From Pipra filicauda (Eukaryota > Chordata > Aves > Passeriformes > Pipridae): 64,000 nucleotides of DNA. The notes under the pieces are model-generated. The model was not told the origin of the DNA, did not search any database, and was given only the letters and a program-made list of their open reading frames with translations. The stretch is from assembly GCF_003945595.2 (NCBI RefSeq), contig NW_024104672.1, forward strand, positions 62,001-126,000, given 5' to 3'. Both the position numbers and the translations under genes were made by a program. Shown here piece after piece: positions 1 through 11,800 of the stretch; position 1 is the first letter of the stretch, and each line of letters starts with the position of its first letter.

Positions 1-30
1 CCCTTCCAACCTCAGCCATTCTGTAGATTG
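1..30 (+). repeat. CR1 LINE 3' tail fragment
   Basis: The first bases match the conserved end of avian CR1 elements (the 'ccttccaacctcagccattc' stretch that precedes the terminal octamer repeat). The element is in + orientation and most of it lies left of the window. Assignment is from memory of the CR1 consensus. Confidence 0.7.
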
Positions 31-2657
31 ATTGTCCATCGTGCATTTCAGTGCGAAATTAAACAATTTCATTTGTATCACCTTTACAGTGAAGTCAAAA
101 GGTGAGGTCCCATGTTGTGGGGCCTTCAGGACTGACTCTTCCCCTCCTGTGCATAAATGCTCATTTCTATTCAGTTGCCGATGATACTATTCCTGGACAC
201 TGCCAAGGGCTCAGCCATTTCAATGGTCACATTCAGAATGGGATATTTAGAATGTCTTAGCTTAAAAAAAAGAAAAAACTTGTGGTCTTTTTTTTTCTGT
301 TACAGAAACAGATAACTTTATAGTTGGTGGAAGGACAGAATAACAATTGGGGAATATGAGAGAGCAAAATATGTCCCCACTGCTGAAGATTTTGTATCAT
401 AGAAGTAGTACCTGGAAGTGTCCAGACAGCCTTTTGCTCTCTCTAAGGTGAAACCTTACTAAATTAGTTCAAATCGCTACAGAGAAGCACAGCTATGTGT
501 ATTCTATCAGGAACTGCTTCCTGAGGGAACATCTAATTGCATATATTAAAATACTATCATACAAGGAACAGTATAGTGTTATGTGTTTCTTTTTTTTTTT
601 CTTTTGGTGACAGTTATTTTTTGTGATCAGAAATAATTTTTCTCATTGTGCAGCATAGGAATAAACTGGGAGACCAACATACTCTGCAGTAAGGCATCTG
701 CCTTGGGAAGGGGACTTTTGATGATGTTCGATAGAACAAAGGTCCCAGAAATCGAGTTATATTTTAAATCAAGAAAAGTTAGGCTTTTGAAAAGTTAGTA
801 ATAGTCTCTCCTGGTTTTGCAGGGAGCTTGCCCAAAGCCTTATCTTTTTGTACTTGGGATTTATTTTTAAATCTAATTTTTTTTTTCATGGTTTTAGTGA
901 TGTTCTGTACTCATTTTGCTTGACTTGAGCAGAGTTAGTGTTTGTACCACAAGCTTGAGAAAAAGCTGTCAGAGTCCAGTATGCTCTGACCAGTTCCTTT
1001 TAGATATTCCGTGTGTAGAGGGTGAAATGTTTAATATCAGATTTACTGATTTGGAGATACTTGTTGTGACACAGGATTTCTGATTTTGTGGAGCAACACA
1101 AAGCATATGGAAATCACAATGCAAATGTACTTTATGCTTGGCAAAACACAGCAATGGCAGTATACAGTTCTATCATAATACTAATGTGATTCCCATTACT
1201 AGTCTCTATATTAAGCTCACCATTGCAACAGTGGGAAGGAACATGTGGGTTGAAGCTAGCTCAAGCCCATTACTCTCTTCAAAATTCTTTTGCTAGTTGT
1301 TCAGTTTTTATGCTCTGTATTGGGTTGAGCCACCTATTCGCTGTGTGCATGCTGGTCTGGCTAGCTCTGGGAGACATTCACACTCTTTAATGAATAAGTG
1401 GGAGAAACATTTACACATCAGTGGATCCACTCAGCTGTTGATAGAACAACACCTATCATTCTAAAACACTGCCAACCTCTGGTCCCCTTTGTATTGAGAT
1501 AAATACAGGGCTTGCTTTGGAAAAGCTGCGGTCAATCACAGAAGGTGACTGACCTTCTGTGACTGACCAAGGTCCAGATGCTCATGTGCTTTACAGACAT
1601 GCCATCTAGAAAAGGTCCCTTCTCAAAGAGCAAAAGTCCAAATGCTGAACTGCTAGGGTTTCTAGTCTAGTTCAGTCAGCCTTAGCACATCTAAGTAACT
1701 TACTTCTTTTGCAAGGGAAAAAGAACAAGATGATCTTTCATCATATAAAATTATGTGTGGTAAGGAACCTTCCAAGAGCATCCAGTTAGCAGCATTTCCA
1801 TCATATGTAGATACAGGCAGTTGAAAGATGAAAGTCACATAATGAACATCAAAGGGAGTTGACTAAGATACTCTGCCTTAAGAAGGGCTGTTCACTGAAA
1901 AAATCACTACCTGTGTTTTCATTTACAGAAATATTTTTTGGTCAAGCATCCATCTAGGATCCTTGGGGCGGTGGGGGGGGGAGAAGTGGTGAGTTTGGCT
2001 AAACTAACTTTTTTTCTTGCATGAATAATGTTGCTTTGAGCTATTCATTCCTTACATCTATTTGTTGCTTAGTCTGCCTTGTTTGTAGAATTTAGTGTCA
2101 TGGCAAGGAATGTCTCCCTAGAAATTCTGGAGAAGTGTCTGTTTTCATTTACCTACCTTGGTAGCTGGGGGAGAACAGCTTGAGGGTTGCCTCAAGAGCT
2201 ACCTTAACACTGCATGGATTTTAGCACAAACAATACTGTCTGTGATTCCTCATTTAAGGGTACATGCTAGTCTCTGTTTCAAGTCAGAGGAAAACCAGGG
2301 ACTGGATAGATAACTGCAAACAGAATTTGTGTGGGTTTTGAGGTAGAGTAGCCCAAACACGCAAATCTTTCTGGGAAGTTTCTACATCTTCTGAAAAGAG
2401 AAAGAGATTTCCAGGTAGGTCATGGCTAGGCTTCACGAACGAAGATTTGGGAAGGCTCTATCCACATTTGCTACGGGCACGCTGTAGGTAGTAGGTAATT
2501 CATTCTGTATCTTCAGCTTGCCTGATCTACTGTGTCATCCATCAAGAAGTCAGGAAGTAATGATAAAGCCTGCATGTCAACTGTCTATTGTCTGTTACTG
2601 TGACATTCTAATTAATGCTCACATCTGACCTATTTTTTCCTGGGCTGTCTGTTGCAG
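31..2657. other. Sequence upstream of the first KIAA0319 coding exon
   Basis: No coding exon is visible. The region is AT-rich with T-runs (about 285, 590 and 880) and a G-run near 1971. There is no CpG island, so the transcription start and 5' noncoding exon(s) of KIAA0319 probably lie left of the window. This stretch is most likely intron, because the next exon begins with a splice acceptor at 2656-2657. The only notable structure is an inverted repeat at 1530-1568. Confidence 0.6.
1530..1568. repeat. Inverted repeat / hairpin, 17-bp arms
   Basis: The left arm is 1530-1546 and the right arm 1552-1568, separated by a 5-base loop. The arms are reverse complements at 16 of 17 positions. The core of each arm is TCACAGAAGGT / ACCTTCTGTGA. 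Function is unknown; it lies in presumed intron or upstream sequence of KIAA0319. Confidence 0.8.
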
Positions 2658-2815
2658 TGCTTGATGGACACAGGAGGGAACCAAACAGTATAAGAGGAAA
2701 CCGATGTTAAGACCTAGAATTTCGACACAAATGAAAAAGTGGTTGTCACTGCCTTCGTGGTGCAGTATGGCATTCGGACCTGGTGTTCTCTGCCTGCTCC
2801 TATGGGCAATAACAG
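2658..2815 (+). CDS. KIAA0319: KIAA0319 coding exon 1 (part 5' UTR, signal peptide)
   Basis: The acceptor AG is at 2656-2657 and the donor GT at 2816. The preferred start is ATG 2767, with A at -3 and G at +4. It gives MAFGPGVLCLLLWAITG, a compact signal peptide like the human one. Two in-frame ATGs upstream (2704 and 2731) have weaker context and would add 21 or 12 residues. An in-frame TGA at 2662-2664 closes the frame. The exon ends in phase 1. Confidence 0.85.
2664..2693 (+). other. Short upstream ORF in the KIAA0319 5' UTR
   Basis: An ATG at 2664 opens nine codons and ends at TAA 2691-2693, eleven bases before the first in-frame candidate KIAA0319 ATG. It overlaps a TGA (2662-2664) that closes the main reading frame upstream. 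Translation of the uORF is not shown by sequence alone. Confidence 0.5.
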
Positions 2816-5800
2816 GTAGGAGTTTACTTCTTGTGTGTCTGAGTCACCCAGAGAAGAGAAGCATATGCTCCTGGAGTGTGTATACAGCTGTGAAGGAAAT
2901 ACAAATAAGGCAAGAACTGGAGAATCTTGTGACTTCTCAATCCAAAAATCTTTGAGAAGGTACAGCTTCATAACTGGCAGTTGACTGCAATGGAAGAAGG
3001 CAATTGCGAGTAGCTGTGTGGAGCCAGTTTCAGCAGGCTGTTTCATGGGATATGCATGGTACAAGAAAGGGTAGTGGGAAAGTTTAAAGCGTTTTCCTTT
3101 TATTTCTCTTCAGGACAGCAATTTAAGAATGATGTATTGATTGTATTCGAAGCTACTTCTTTGTTCCAAAGTGTCATAGGATGGTTGATATATGAGAAGC
3201 ATAAATGCGTTTGTTCACATCAGTCACCTCATCATCCTCTCTACAAACATATATTTCCTTCCAAAGACCACAGGGTAGTCCTGTAAATTTCTGCTTCAGC
3301 CACAGGAATAGGTAAATTATTTCCACAATCAGACAGATGCAGAATGATAATAATTCTTAATACTGCCACTGTATCATAGAGAGACTTAATCTGGGGCAGG
3401 CAGTTTTGATATGGCAAGTGCAGAAAAGTATTTGCAGAAGTGGGGTTTATTTTCTTAAAAGATAGTGTTTGAATTCTGGCTTTGGCAGCATCCATATTAG
3501 CAGGAACTGAGAAAATAACACTCAGTTATCTGACTTTCGTCTCTTGAAGTAAAAACAGGATGGGCTGTTTCATGAGGGAGAGCCTTGCTTATTGTGCTAA
3601 GGCTTAAACTGACTACTGAATTTGGAAAAGTTGGGTGAAGGGGGGTAGGTATTAACCTACAGCTGAGGAGAGATAGGCATTAACTATAGCTGTGCTCACA
3701 TCTGGTTCAAAGTAGACATCAAGATCACCCTGAGGATCTTGTAGTGCCAATTTCTTTGAGAAGAACATGGAGCTGAAGTGTTTGTTGCTGCAGTAAACAA
3801 GTATGCCTTTTAGAAATAAAATGCTCTCCTATGAGATACTGAGTACCTGCTGTAGGGTCCATACTAGTATCTTTGGAAAAAAACCCACAGCAACTTCAAC
3901 AGAAGACAGTAATGTGCAGTAAATATTGGATTTTACCTGTAGAGAATGTCACAGTTTCATGCTTTAATTAATACTGTTAATTGTTAGCAGACTAGAATAT
4001 CTTCCACATGCATATAGAAAGTTATCAGTCTTTAGCTCCAAATTTGCTATGCTTTCTTGGTTTATCTGAGAATAAGACCATTGCTCTCAGACTGTTGGCT
4101 GTATTTCAAGCCTCTCCTTGTATCTTAGGTACCAGCGCACAGTGTTCAGAGGATAATATAATCTAATATCTCATATTATTTCAATAAAAATGTAAGAATT
4201 TATTTCCATCTTGATAATTTGCAGTATTTTTTAATCCAGTTAATATTTACTCTAATTAAACTGGAAGGTTCTTGCTGATTTCCAGGATATGTTTGCTAAA
4301 ATACATCAGTAGATGCTCAGCTTTTTTAAGTCAAAAGGACTTCTTTTTAGTGCAGGCTTTAAGGTGAATTTACTCAGGCTCAGGAATTTGCTGGATGTTC
4401 ATTCTGCAATTTTTTTCTGCACACGAACTTGTGCTTTTAAGCGCCACTTTTTCTTAAAAAAACCCAGGTCATCTTATGTTTTAATTTAAGATAATGAGAA
4501 GACTGATTTTATATAGGAAAGGAAGGCTTGACATTTCATTGCTGAGAGAATAGAGGAACAGACTCACTGGTGAATATTGCTGGAAGGATATTGAAGAATA
4601 TGCTCTGGTCAAAAGAAATATAGATGGGCTACTCTGTCTTGTTTAGGTGACATTTATTTGGTTTTATTCTGTGCATGGTAGCTTTTGACTAATAGTGTTT
4701 GACTGCTTTTCATGAATGTGGTAGGTTGATCTTTGCTGGCTGTCAGGTGCTCGGCAAATCACTTTATCATTTCCCCTTCTCAGCAAGATGGGAGAGAAAA
4801 ATATGACTAAAAACTCATGGATGGAGATCAGGACAGAGAGGTCCTGTACTACTTACAGTCAATAGCAAATAAGACGACATAGGGAAGTAGTTTAATTTAT
4901 TGTTGATTAATCAGAGTAGGATAATGAGAAATAAGAATATCATAGGTTTACTTGTTCTAAAAATCCAAGCAGAAATTTTCCTTTCCCCTGTCCCACTGTA
5001 AGAGTAGGAGGTTGAATGAGGAGGGGGAAGGGGTAATTGACTGTACAAAAGAACTAGCTGGCAGACCTGCATTCCAGGTTGATGGCCCTTCCAAAACTGC
5101 AGGGAGGGGGAAGGAGTTTTTCTTCTCCTCTCCTTGCAAATGGGAGACACTTCATGTTTTGCCCTAACGGGGGCAAGGTGTGTGCTGGAAAAGCTCTGAG
5201 GCCGTTTTTGCTCTCAACCTGGTCATCTGGCTGTTCTCCGGCCTCGGCTTGCCTGCGGTCTGCTCTGTCGCCAGCCGGACCTGCTCAGATTTTATCGGAG
5301 AGTTTGTGCTCGGCAAGGAAAGGGGGGAGTCCCGACCACAGCCAGCTGCAGACATCGTGAATTTCGTGGGAGAGAACTCGCCCTCCTTTTCCCCTTTTTT
5401 CCCCTTCACCTCCTCATGGGGGGGGGGAAGTCTCCATTGTCGGCTTCTCCCATGCACCAGGGCCTGAAACAGCGACTGCCAGAGCCCAACAGCGCCCTCT
5501 GCTGACCAACACAGAGCACTGCAGGCTCTGCTCCTCCAGTGATCCAACAGCGCCCACTGCTGACCATGGTTGGAATTGCACCAAAAGGCAGAAAGTACTG
5601 AACTGTTTCCTTTTTGAAGGGGACTTTTGGGTACAGGATTATTGTTTAGTTGTTTTTGTGTTCTTTTGCTGGTTTTGCCAATATACATATATTCTTTAAT
5701 AAAGGGTTGTTATTTCTTCCTTTTCCATACTTCTTCGATTGGAGCCTCTTAATTTCGGATTTACAATTGCTGAGAGAGAGGAGTTTGGTCTACCTCATAA

Positions 5801-8800
5801 CTCATCCTCCTTAACAAAACACTTCAGTCTCCTTAAACTGAGACAAAGAACTAATGTAAAGACACCTTCCCCTCACCTCTTCCTTCTTCCTGGACTCAAC
5901 TTCACTTTCAGTTCTTCTGTCTTCTTCCCCTTAGAGGCTCAGGGCATGAGGAATGAGGGTTGCAGTCTGTTCATAGTGCTTCATCTCTTTCACTCCTTTC
6001 TCCTCATGCTCTTTCCCTGCTCCAGCATACAGTCTTTCCCATGGGCTCAAATTCTTGAAGAAGTGCTCAGCATGGGTCCTTTCCACAGGAAAATCCTTTG
6101 GGAACAGGTTGCTCCAGTGTGGATCCCCTTTGGGGCCACAGATCCTGCTGGAAAATGTGTTTCTGTGTGGGCTCCTCTTCATGGGGTTGCAGTTCAGGCC
6201 AGGATCCTATTCCAGTCTGGATTCTCTGTGGGTTCACAACTTCCTTCAGAGCTTATCCACCTGCTCTGAGGTGGAGTCCTTCACAGGCTGAAGGGTAGAT
6301 ATCTGCTTCATTGTGGATGTCCATGGACTGCAGGAGGACAACGTGCTTGGTCTTCACCGCAGGCCGCAGGAGAATCCCTGCACTGGTACCTGGAGCACCT
6401 CCTCCCCCTTCTTCACTGACCTTTGTGTATACAGGATGGTTTTTCTCATGTTTTCTTGCTCTTCTCTCCTGCCTGCTGCTGTTGTGCCAGGTTTTTTATC
6501 CCTTACTAAATACATTATCACAGAGAAGCTGTCACCATCCCTAAATGGGTCAGCCTTGGCCAGTTGTGGGTCTGTTTTGTAACTGGCTCTGTCCTGACAT
6601 GGGGCAGCTTCTGGTGTCTTCTCGCAGAAGCCATCCCTGCAGTCTGTTTTCCCCCCCCAACTCCCAAAACCTTGCACATAAAACAATGAAAAACAAAGCT
6701 AGAACGGTAGGCAGATCACCTAATGGATGCAGATATCCATCACTGACTAATGTTTGTGCCTCTTGGGATGCTTGAGCTGGATGTGGCGATAGGTATTAGT
6801 GTGTATCATGCCTCTGTCACTTACCATCTTATGCATTTTGGAAGATTTGCTTCCAAAACCTGTGGATGCAGCTCCTAATTTAGCCATATAGACATTCCTT
6901 ATAATGCTTATAATCTCATTTCACTGTCTTGTATCCATTCATTTGTGAAATCAGCTTATATTGAAATACATTTAAATTATTCTGACCATTAATTATTATT
7001 TTTATGCTAATGTATAAAAGAAAAGAACTTTTTTTCCTTATGAGAGATAGAAGACATTGCTATAGAAGACATTGCTTTCCAGCACAGAACCAACAGTTTA
7101 CTTTGCAACTGGGAATCCAATACCTCGGAATCAATTCAGTCTAGCTCTCATCTTGAGCAGGCATGTTCTAATTTGGTATTTGAGGCAGACCTTGCAAATA
7201 CTGCTATTGAAATGCATTTCTGCAAATATAAGAGTTCTTATGTCTGACTCTCAGTTTTCTCATACTTTATGTGTGCACATTGTGTGCTTTGTTCTGAGAT
7301 TATCCACTCCAACAAAAATTCGAAGAGGGATTGGCAGGTAATTTCACTCGCAGGTGTTGTGCACTTTAGTCTCCTGCTTCTAACTCCATGCAGTCCAGCT
7401 GTAAGATTTATGACCTCCCTCTCAGTGCTGTGCTGCCAGCAAGAAGGTAATGGGAAGTGATTCTGATCAAATGTCACTTTTCTTGGTGCAAAGTCTGAAT
7501 CTGAGCTCTTCTCTATTGCACGTTCCCTCTTGCCCCTTCTTTCTGCTTCTTGTTGGACTGCTTGCTGCTGGGGAAAACAAATAGAGCAGTTCTGTCTTTG
7601 CAGGGTTTCAATACTGGGGTGATTAGCCGTGATGAACCTGGTGTTAGTACAGTGTCACAATTTGCTACTTACTGACTAAAGAATATTTGCTACCAAATCA
7701 TTCAAGTGCTCATGGTTGTGTGAGCATGGGGGAGAGCATCTGTTAGGTTTGGCAGTTAGTTTCCATGTCCACTTGAGGAAAGGTCTCCAGCCAGCTGTGA
7801 CAGAGGAACAGCGGTGTTCCTGTTGGGCTCTTGACATCAACAGACTCATACACCAAGGTGTGAAGGAGTGGTAGCATGCAGCTCGAAGGGTGTGGACGTT
7901 CCGTCATTAAAGGAAGGAATCTCTGTAGAGTGAAACTCTATTCCACCGTGTGACTGTTTAACAGGGTTTTAGTGGGGGGTATGGGTTGGCTTTTTAAGGG
8001 TAATTGACTTGCCTGACTAGGTCTTTGGATATGTCGGTGTTGTCCTACTGCAGACATAACGGTACAGCTAAAAGGAAGGAGAACACTTTCAGAACTTCTA
8101 GGCTTTTGGCTCATGCTCCAGAGGGTTTTCAGGGCTTGTAATAAAGGGAAGCAGTCTTTCTATTGGTAACTTGAATGAGTACTTCAGAGGCAAACAGTAT
8201 TGCGTGATGCTAGTTTTTTTGCTCTTAGTGGTCAGAGTAGAACAGTGTTTTAATGTCTTGAGTTCAGTTAACAAGGAAAATAGCTGTTCTATGACCTCTC
8301 ACAGCAGGTAATAGTGTAGCAGACACAAATTTTACTATGTGACCTTTCACGTGGCACACTTTCAGTAATTTTTATGTAAAAGGAGACTTCCCTACCCCTA
8401 TTTGAGCCCATTGCAGACTGGAGATTGGATGGGATGAAGGGGAATATGAAATTAGAGATCAGATTAAGCTCACTCTAAGTAGATGTATTTTCCATGTGAA
8501 GACAACTAATGTACACACACCTAGTGTGAGGTTGAAATAGCCTGCTAAATTCATCCTTTCTTGCGTACCTGTTGCTACATTCCAGCTCAGGTATAAGACT
8601 AGCTGAAGCAAGAGATGAAACTTTCATTACTTTGAGATTTGGATTGCACTGTTAGATTTAATTTAGAGTTGTCAGGGAAATAATTTTCTCACTGTACAGA
8701 AATTCAGAAGTTTAATGTTTTTTCCATTCTTTATTGGGATGAAACCAAGGCCTTCTGACATTTGAAAAAGCAGGTAGCTAAGACCTGTGATTAGGTTGCT

Positions 8801-11800
8801 TGCTTGTGAGATTTAGGTTCCAAGTGTTTAATTATTTTAGGAATGTACTGACCTTGTTTCTCACAATGGCTAATGGAGCACCATTAATTTTGAGGGAGGT
8901 CGACTCTGCAGTGTGGTAACTAATGTATCAAACTGAAAGTGGCAGAGAGATTTGAACCTCATTGAGGACTTGAAGTGTGTCCTGAGGTTAGAGCTGTGGA
9001 GTATCCCACTTGCATAAGCCTGTCTCTAAGACAAGAATTGTTGGTCATTCTTTTCTGAACAAATAAATAATGAACTTTCAAATTTGTTTGAACAGGTTGG
9101 TCATTTTCTCCTTCAGGGATGAAATAGAGAAGGGGAGGGGATGAAAACAGTCCTCAAAGGAGTTTTTCTGGCCCATATTAATAGTCCTGTTCCTGAAGTA
9201 TTGATTGTTACTGACTCAATATTGCACATTTGCACAGAATTACGTTCCTGTTTTACCCTTTTAAAGGCCTGTTTCTCACCCCTCCACTGACTTACAGGAT
9301 TAACTAAATTGATATGGTTGCAAAAGGACAGAATGGTTGAATGGGCTGCCTGACTCCTATACTCCATTTTAATCCAGAGCTCTTCTGGCTCCCTTGTTGT
9401 GCAGACAACTTAAAGGAAAGACTTGTGATGACAATTCAGATTCTCTGCCAGGGTCTTACATTCTTGGAGGTAAGAGGGAATGTAGAGAAAAAGTTTATAT
9501 GCAATGTGAAAGAAAAAACTGCACAAATCTTGAGCATCACCCGGGTACACATAAAGGTACTACATATCTAGGCTGTTAGAGCAGGATAGGTTTCAAGTGC
9601 ATGTTGCCCTGGATAGACTTTTTCACTGGAAGTGTAAAGTGGAAGAGGAGACAGCATCCCAGTTCTGTGTGAAGGAGCAGCTAGAGTCAAAAAATGGTAC
9701 TTGAAGCTCTTTATCCTTTTTGTCATCTTCTTATTCAACTATATCTATTTGCAAGTCATCAATCTTTTTTAAAATTTGGTTTTGTTTCATGTTTTTCCTC
9801 ACTCTCCACAGCCAGCTCTGCAAACCAACATAATGTTTTGTCCACTCTATCCCTCAGTATGCAATACAATTTTTTTGGTTGTTGGTTTTTTTGGTTTTGT
9901 TATTTTTTTGCGCTGAACTTAACTTACTTTGCAAGCTTACATTCATCCCAGGCAACGTGATGCCTCACAGGTATTTCAGTAGCTGTGTTAACGACTTGTG
10001 AAGGACGGTGCTCCAGTTTAGCCCAGAAGATGTGGTGGGAACTGTAGTGTGGTGCTGGACACAGCACATGTGTAGGAGAATCCCTGCATCTCCAAGGCTC
10101 ATGGAGACCTACCCCCTATGGCCAGCCTACTCCTACTCCTTGATTTCATTTTCCTACCCCTCAGCTCATTAGTCAAGCTGCCTTTTTCTTTTTCTACTGC
10201 CCTATACTATTGTGAATAATGAGGTTTCTGTTGCCAGAACTCAACTGTTAATGACATTAACAGAAATACAAAGCAGACAGAGTCAACTTTGTCTTTCGTT
10301 ACTGTTAGCTCCACAATGGTGATATGTTTGTTTTAATTTGTTGAGTTAGCAAGTCTAGTTGAAAACGAGAAGAAGAATGTCCTGGTTTTGCTCAACTGTT
10401 TCTTGAAGCATGATCAGATTTTTCAAGTTGCATTTTAGAGACAGGAGTTCTGAAGAGCAATTATAACCAGGGGAAAAAAATCCACCTAGACAAGATGTTA
10501 AAAATTGACTAAGATATGCAGGATGTCGATTCGTACTTGTTTTGAACACTTCGCACTCAGTCTGTGATGTGCTATGAAATTAATTCTGATGTCATTCTAA
10601 AAGGTTTCAACTTCACTACGAACGAAGGAAAGGTGCTCCATACTGAAGCAAGCTGTTGGGATTTCACGTGAACTGTTGGGTAAAGCAGCAAAAGTTTGAG
10701 AATTTATCCAGCTTTTGTATGAAGCCCAGCAATTATGTTGGAGTGAGGAACTCTTCATGAAGTTCAGATGAGATGACAAATCTTTCTCCTGTGTAGATTT
10801 TTGCTGCCTTCTACCTCAAATGAAACAATGACATTCTACAGCATCTTATTTAAGTTTTTTTTTAAAATGTATTTTGCTTACTATGCTGTAGGGGTAATGA
10901 AGGTATTCCGTGATTTATTTTTTTTCTGTGTGTTCCCTGCTTTGTTCTTGTTTTTAGTGTTGGCAACTCATTTTCCTCTCTATGTATTTGTATTTGTAAC
11001 ACAGGAGTAAAAGGTACATTTGCAAAACATATCAAGATCCTATGCTGAAAAATCCTCCAAAGTACAAATACTACTGCAAAGGGATATGATGAAAAAAAGG
11101 GAGCGGTGATGTTAGTGAAAGAAAATGAGCTTTTTTAACCAAAGTACCACCTGTCTTTATCTTGTTTTCTGTGATAAGCCATTTATAGTCACAGTAAACT
11201 ATATTGTGGCTTGGTTGTAGTGCTGTGCCTTATGTTCGTGGTGTTGTTTCAGGTTCCAGTTGTGAGCAGTGCAGAGAAGGAGCCACGTACTCAGGTGCAG
11301 TAATATCTCCCAACTTAGAAACCACTAAAATTATGCGAGTTCCTCATGCCATGTCAGTGTCCGACTGCATCGCAGCTTGTTGTGACCTCTCTGGTTGTGA
11401 CTTGTCCTGGATGTTTGAACAACGTTGTTACATCGTGAACTGCCAACAGGAAGAGAATTGTAAACCTAAAAAAATTGAAACTGTGAAGTCCTATCTTACT
11501 TTTGTGCTGAGGCCTTCTCAGAGGCGAGCCTCGCTGCTAGGATTTGGGCAAGTGATCCCAAGCATGGTCCACTCTCTGGGACACCAGAATGAGCCATCTG
11601 AGGAAGTGAGTAGCCTGAAGAAGCTGTCTCTGCTTGGCAAAGATCCCAGCCTTGAGGAGATACCTGAATACATTGATGATTATAAAGAGTTGGAGGAGGA
11701 CCCATTTCAGATGGGCATCAAACATGAGCAGAAGGAGAGCACAGATTATGCTGACTGGGGCCTGATGATGGCAGGTGAAAATGGCTTCAATGCTTCCACA

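Larger units (their letters stand above)
4717..6685 (-). mobile_element. Solo LTR of an endogenous retrovirus (ERVL-like), interrupted by a second LTR
   Basis: The element has TG...CA ends (TGTGGTAGG at 4717, AAAACA ending 6685) and is flanked by an exact 5-bp duplication ATGAA at 4712-4716 and 6686-6690. Five-base duplications are typical of class III (ERVL) elements. Read on the minus strand, it has an A/T-rich TATA-like box at 6491-6500 and AATAAA at 4896-4901, the expected U3-R order. Both halves resemble one repeat common in passerine genomes (from memory), split by an insertion at 4938-5845. Without the insert it is about 1.06 kb. No gag, pol or env frame is present. Confidence 0.75.
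2816..11252 (+). other. KIAA0319: KIAA0319 intron 1
   Basis: This 8.4-kb intron carries the nested LTR pair (4717-6685) and an exact 15-bp tandem duplication at 7047-7076. I see no supported coding exon elsewhere in it. The short open frames here match no family I recognise and lack splice-compatible flanks. Confidence 0.8.

Noticed and set aside
5164..5688. 174-codon minus-strand frame and neighbours near 5.1-5.7 kb
   Set aside because: Falls inside the nested LTR, with no retroviral protein motif; compositional frame.
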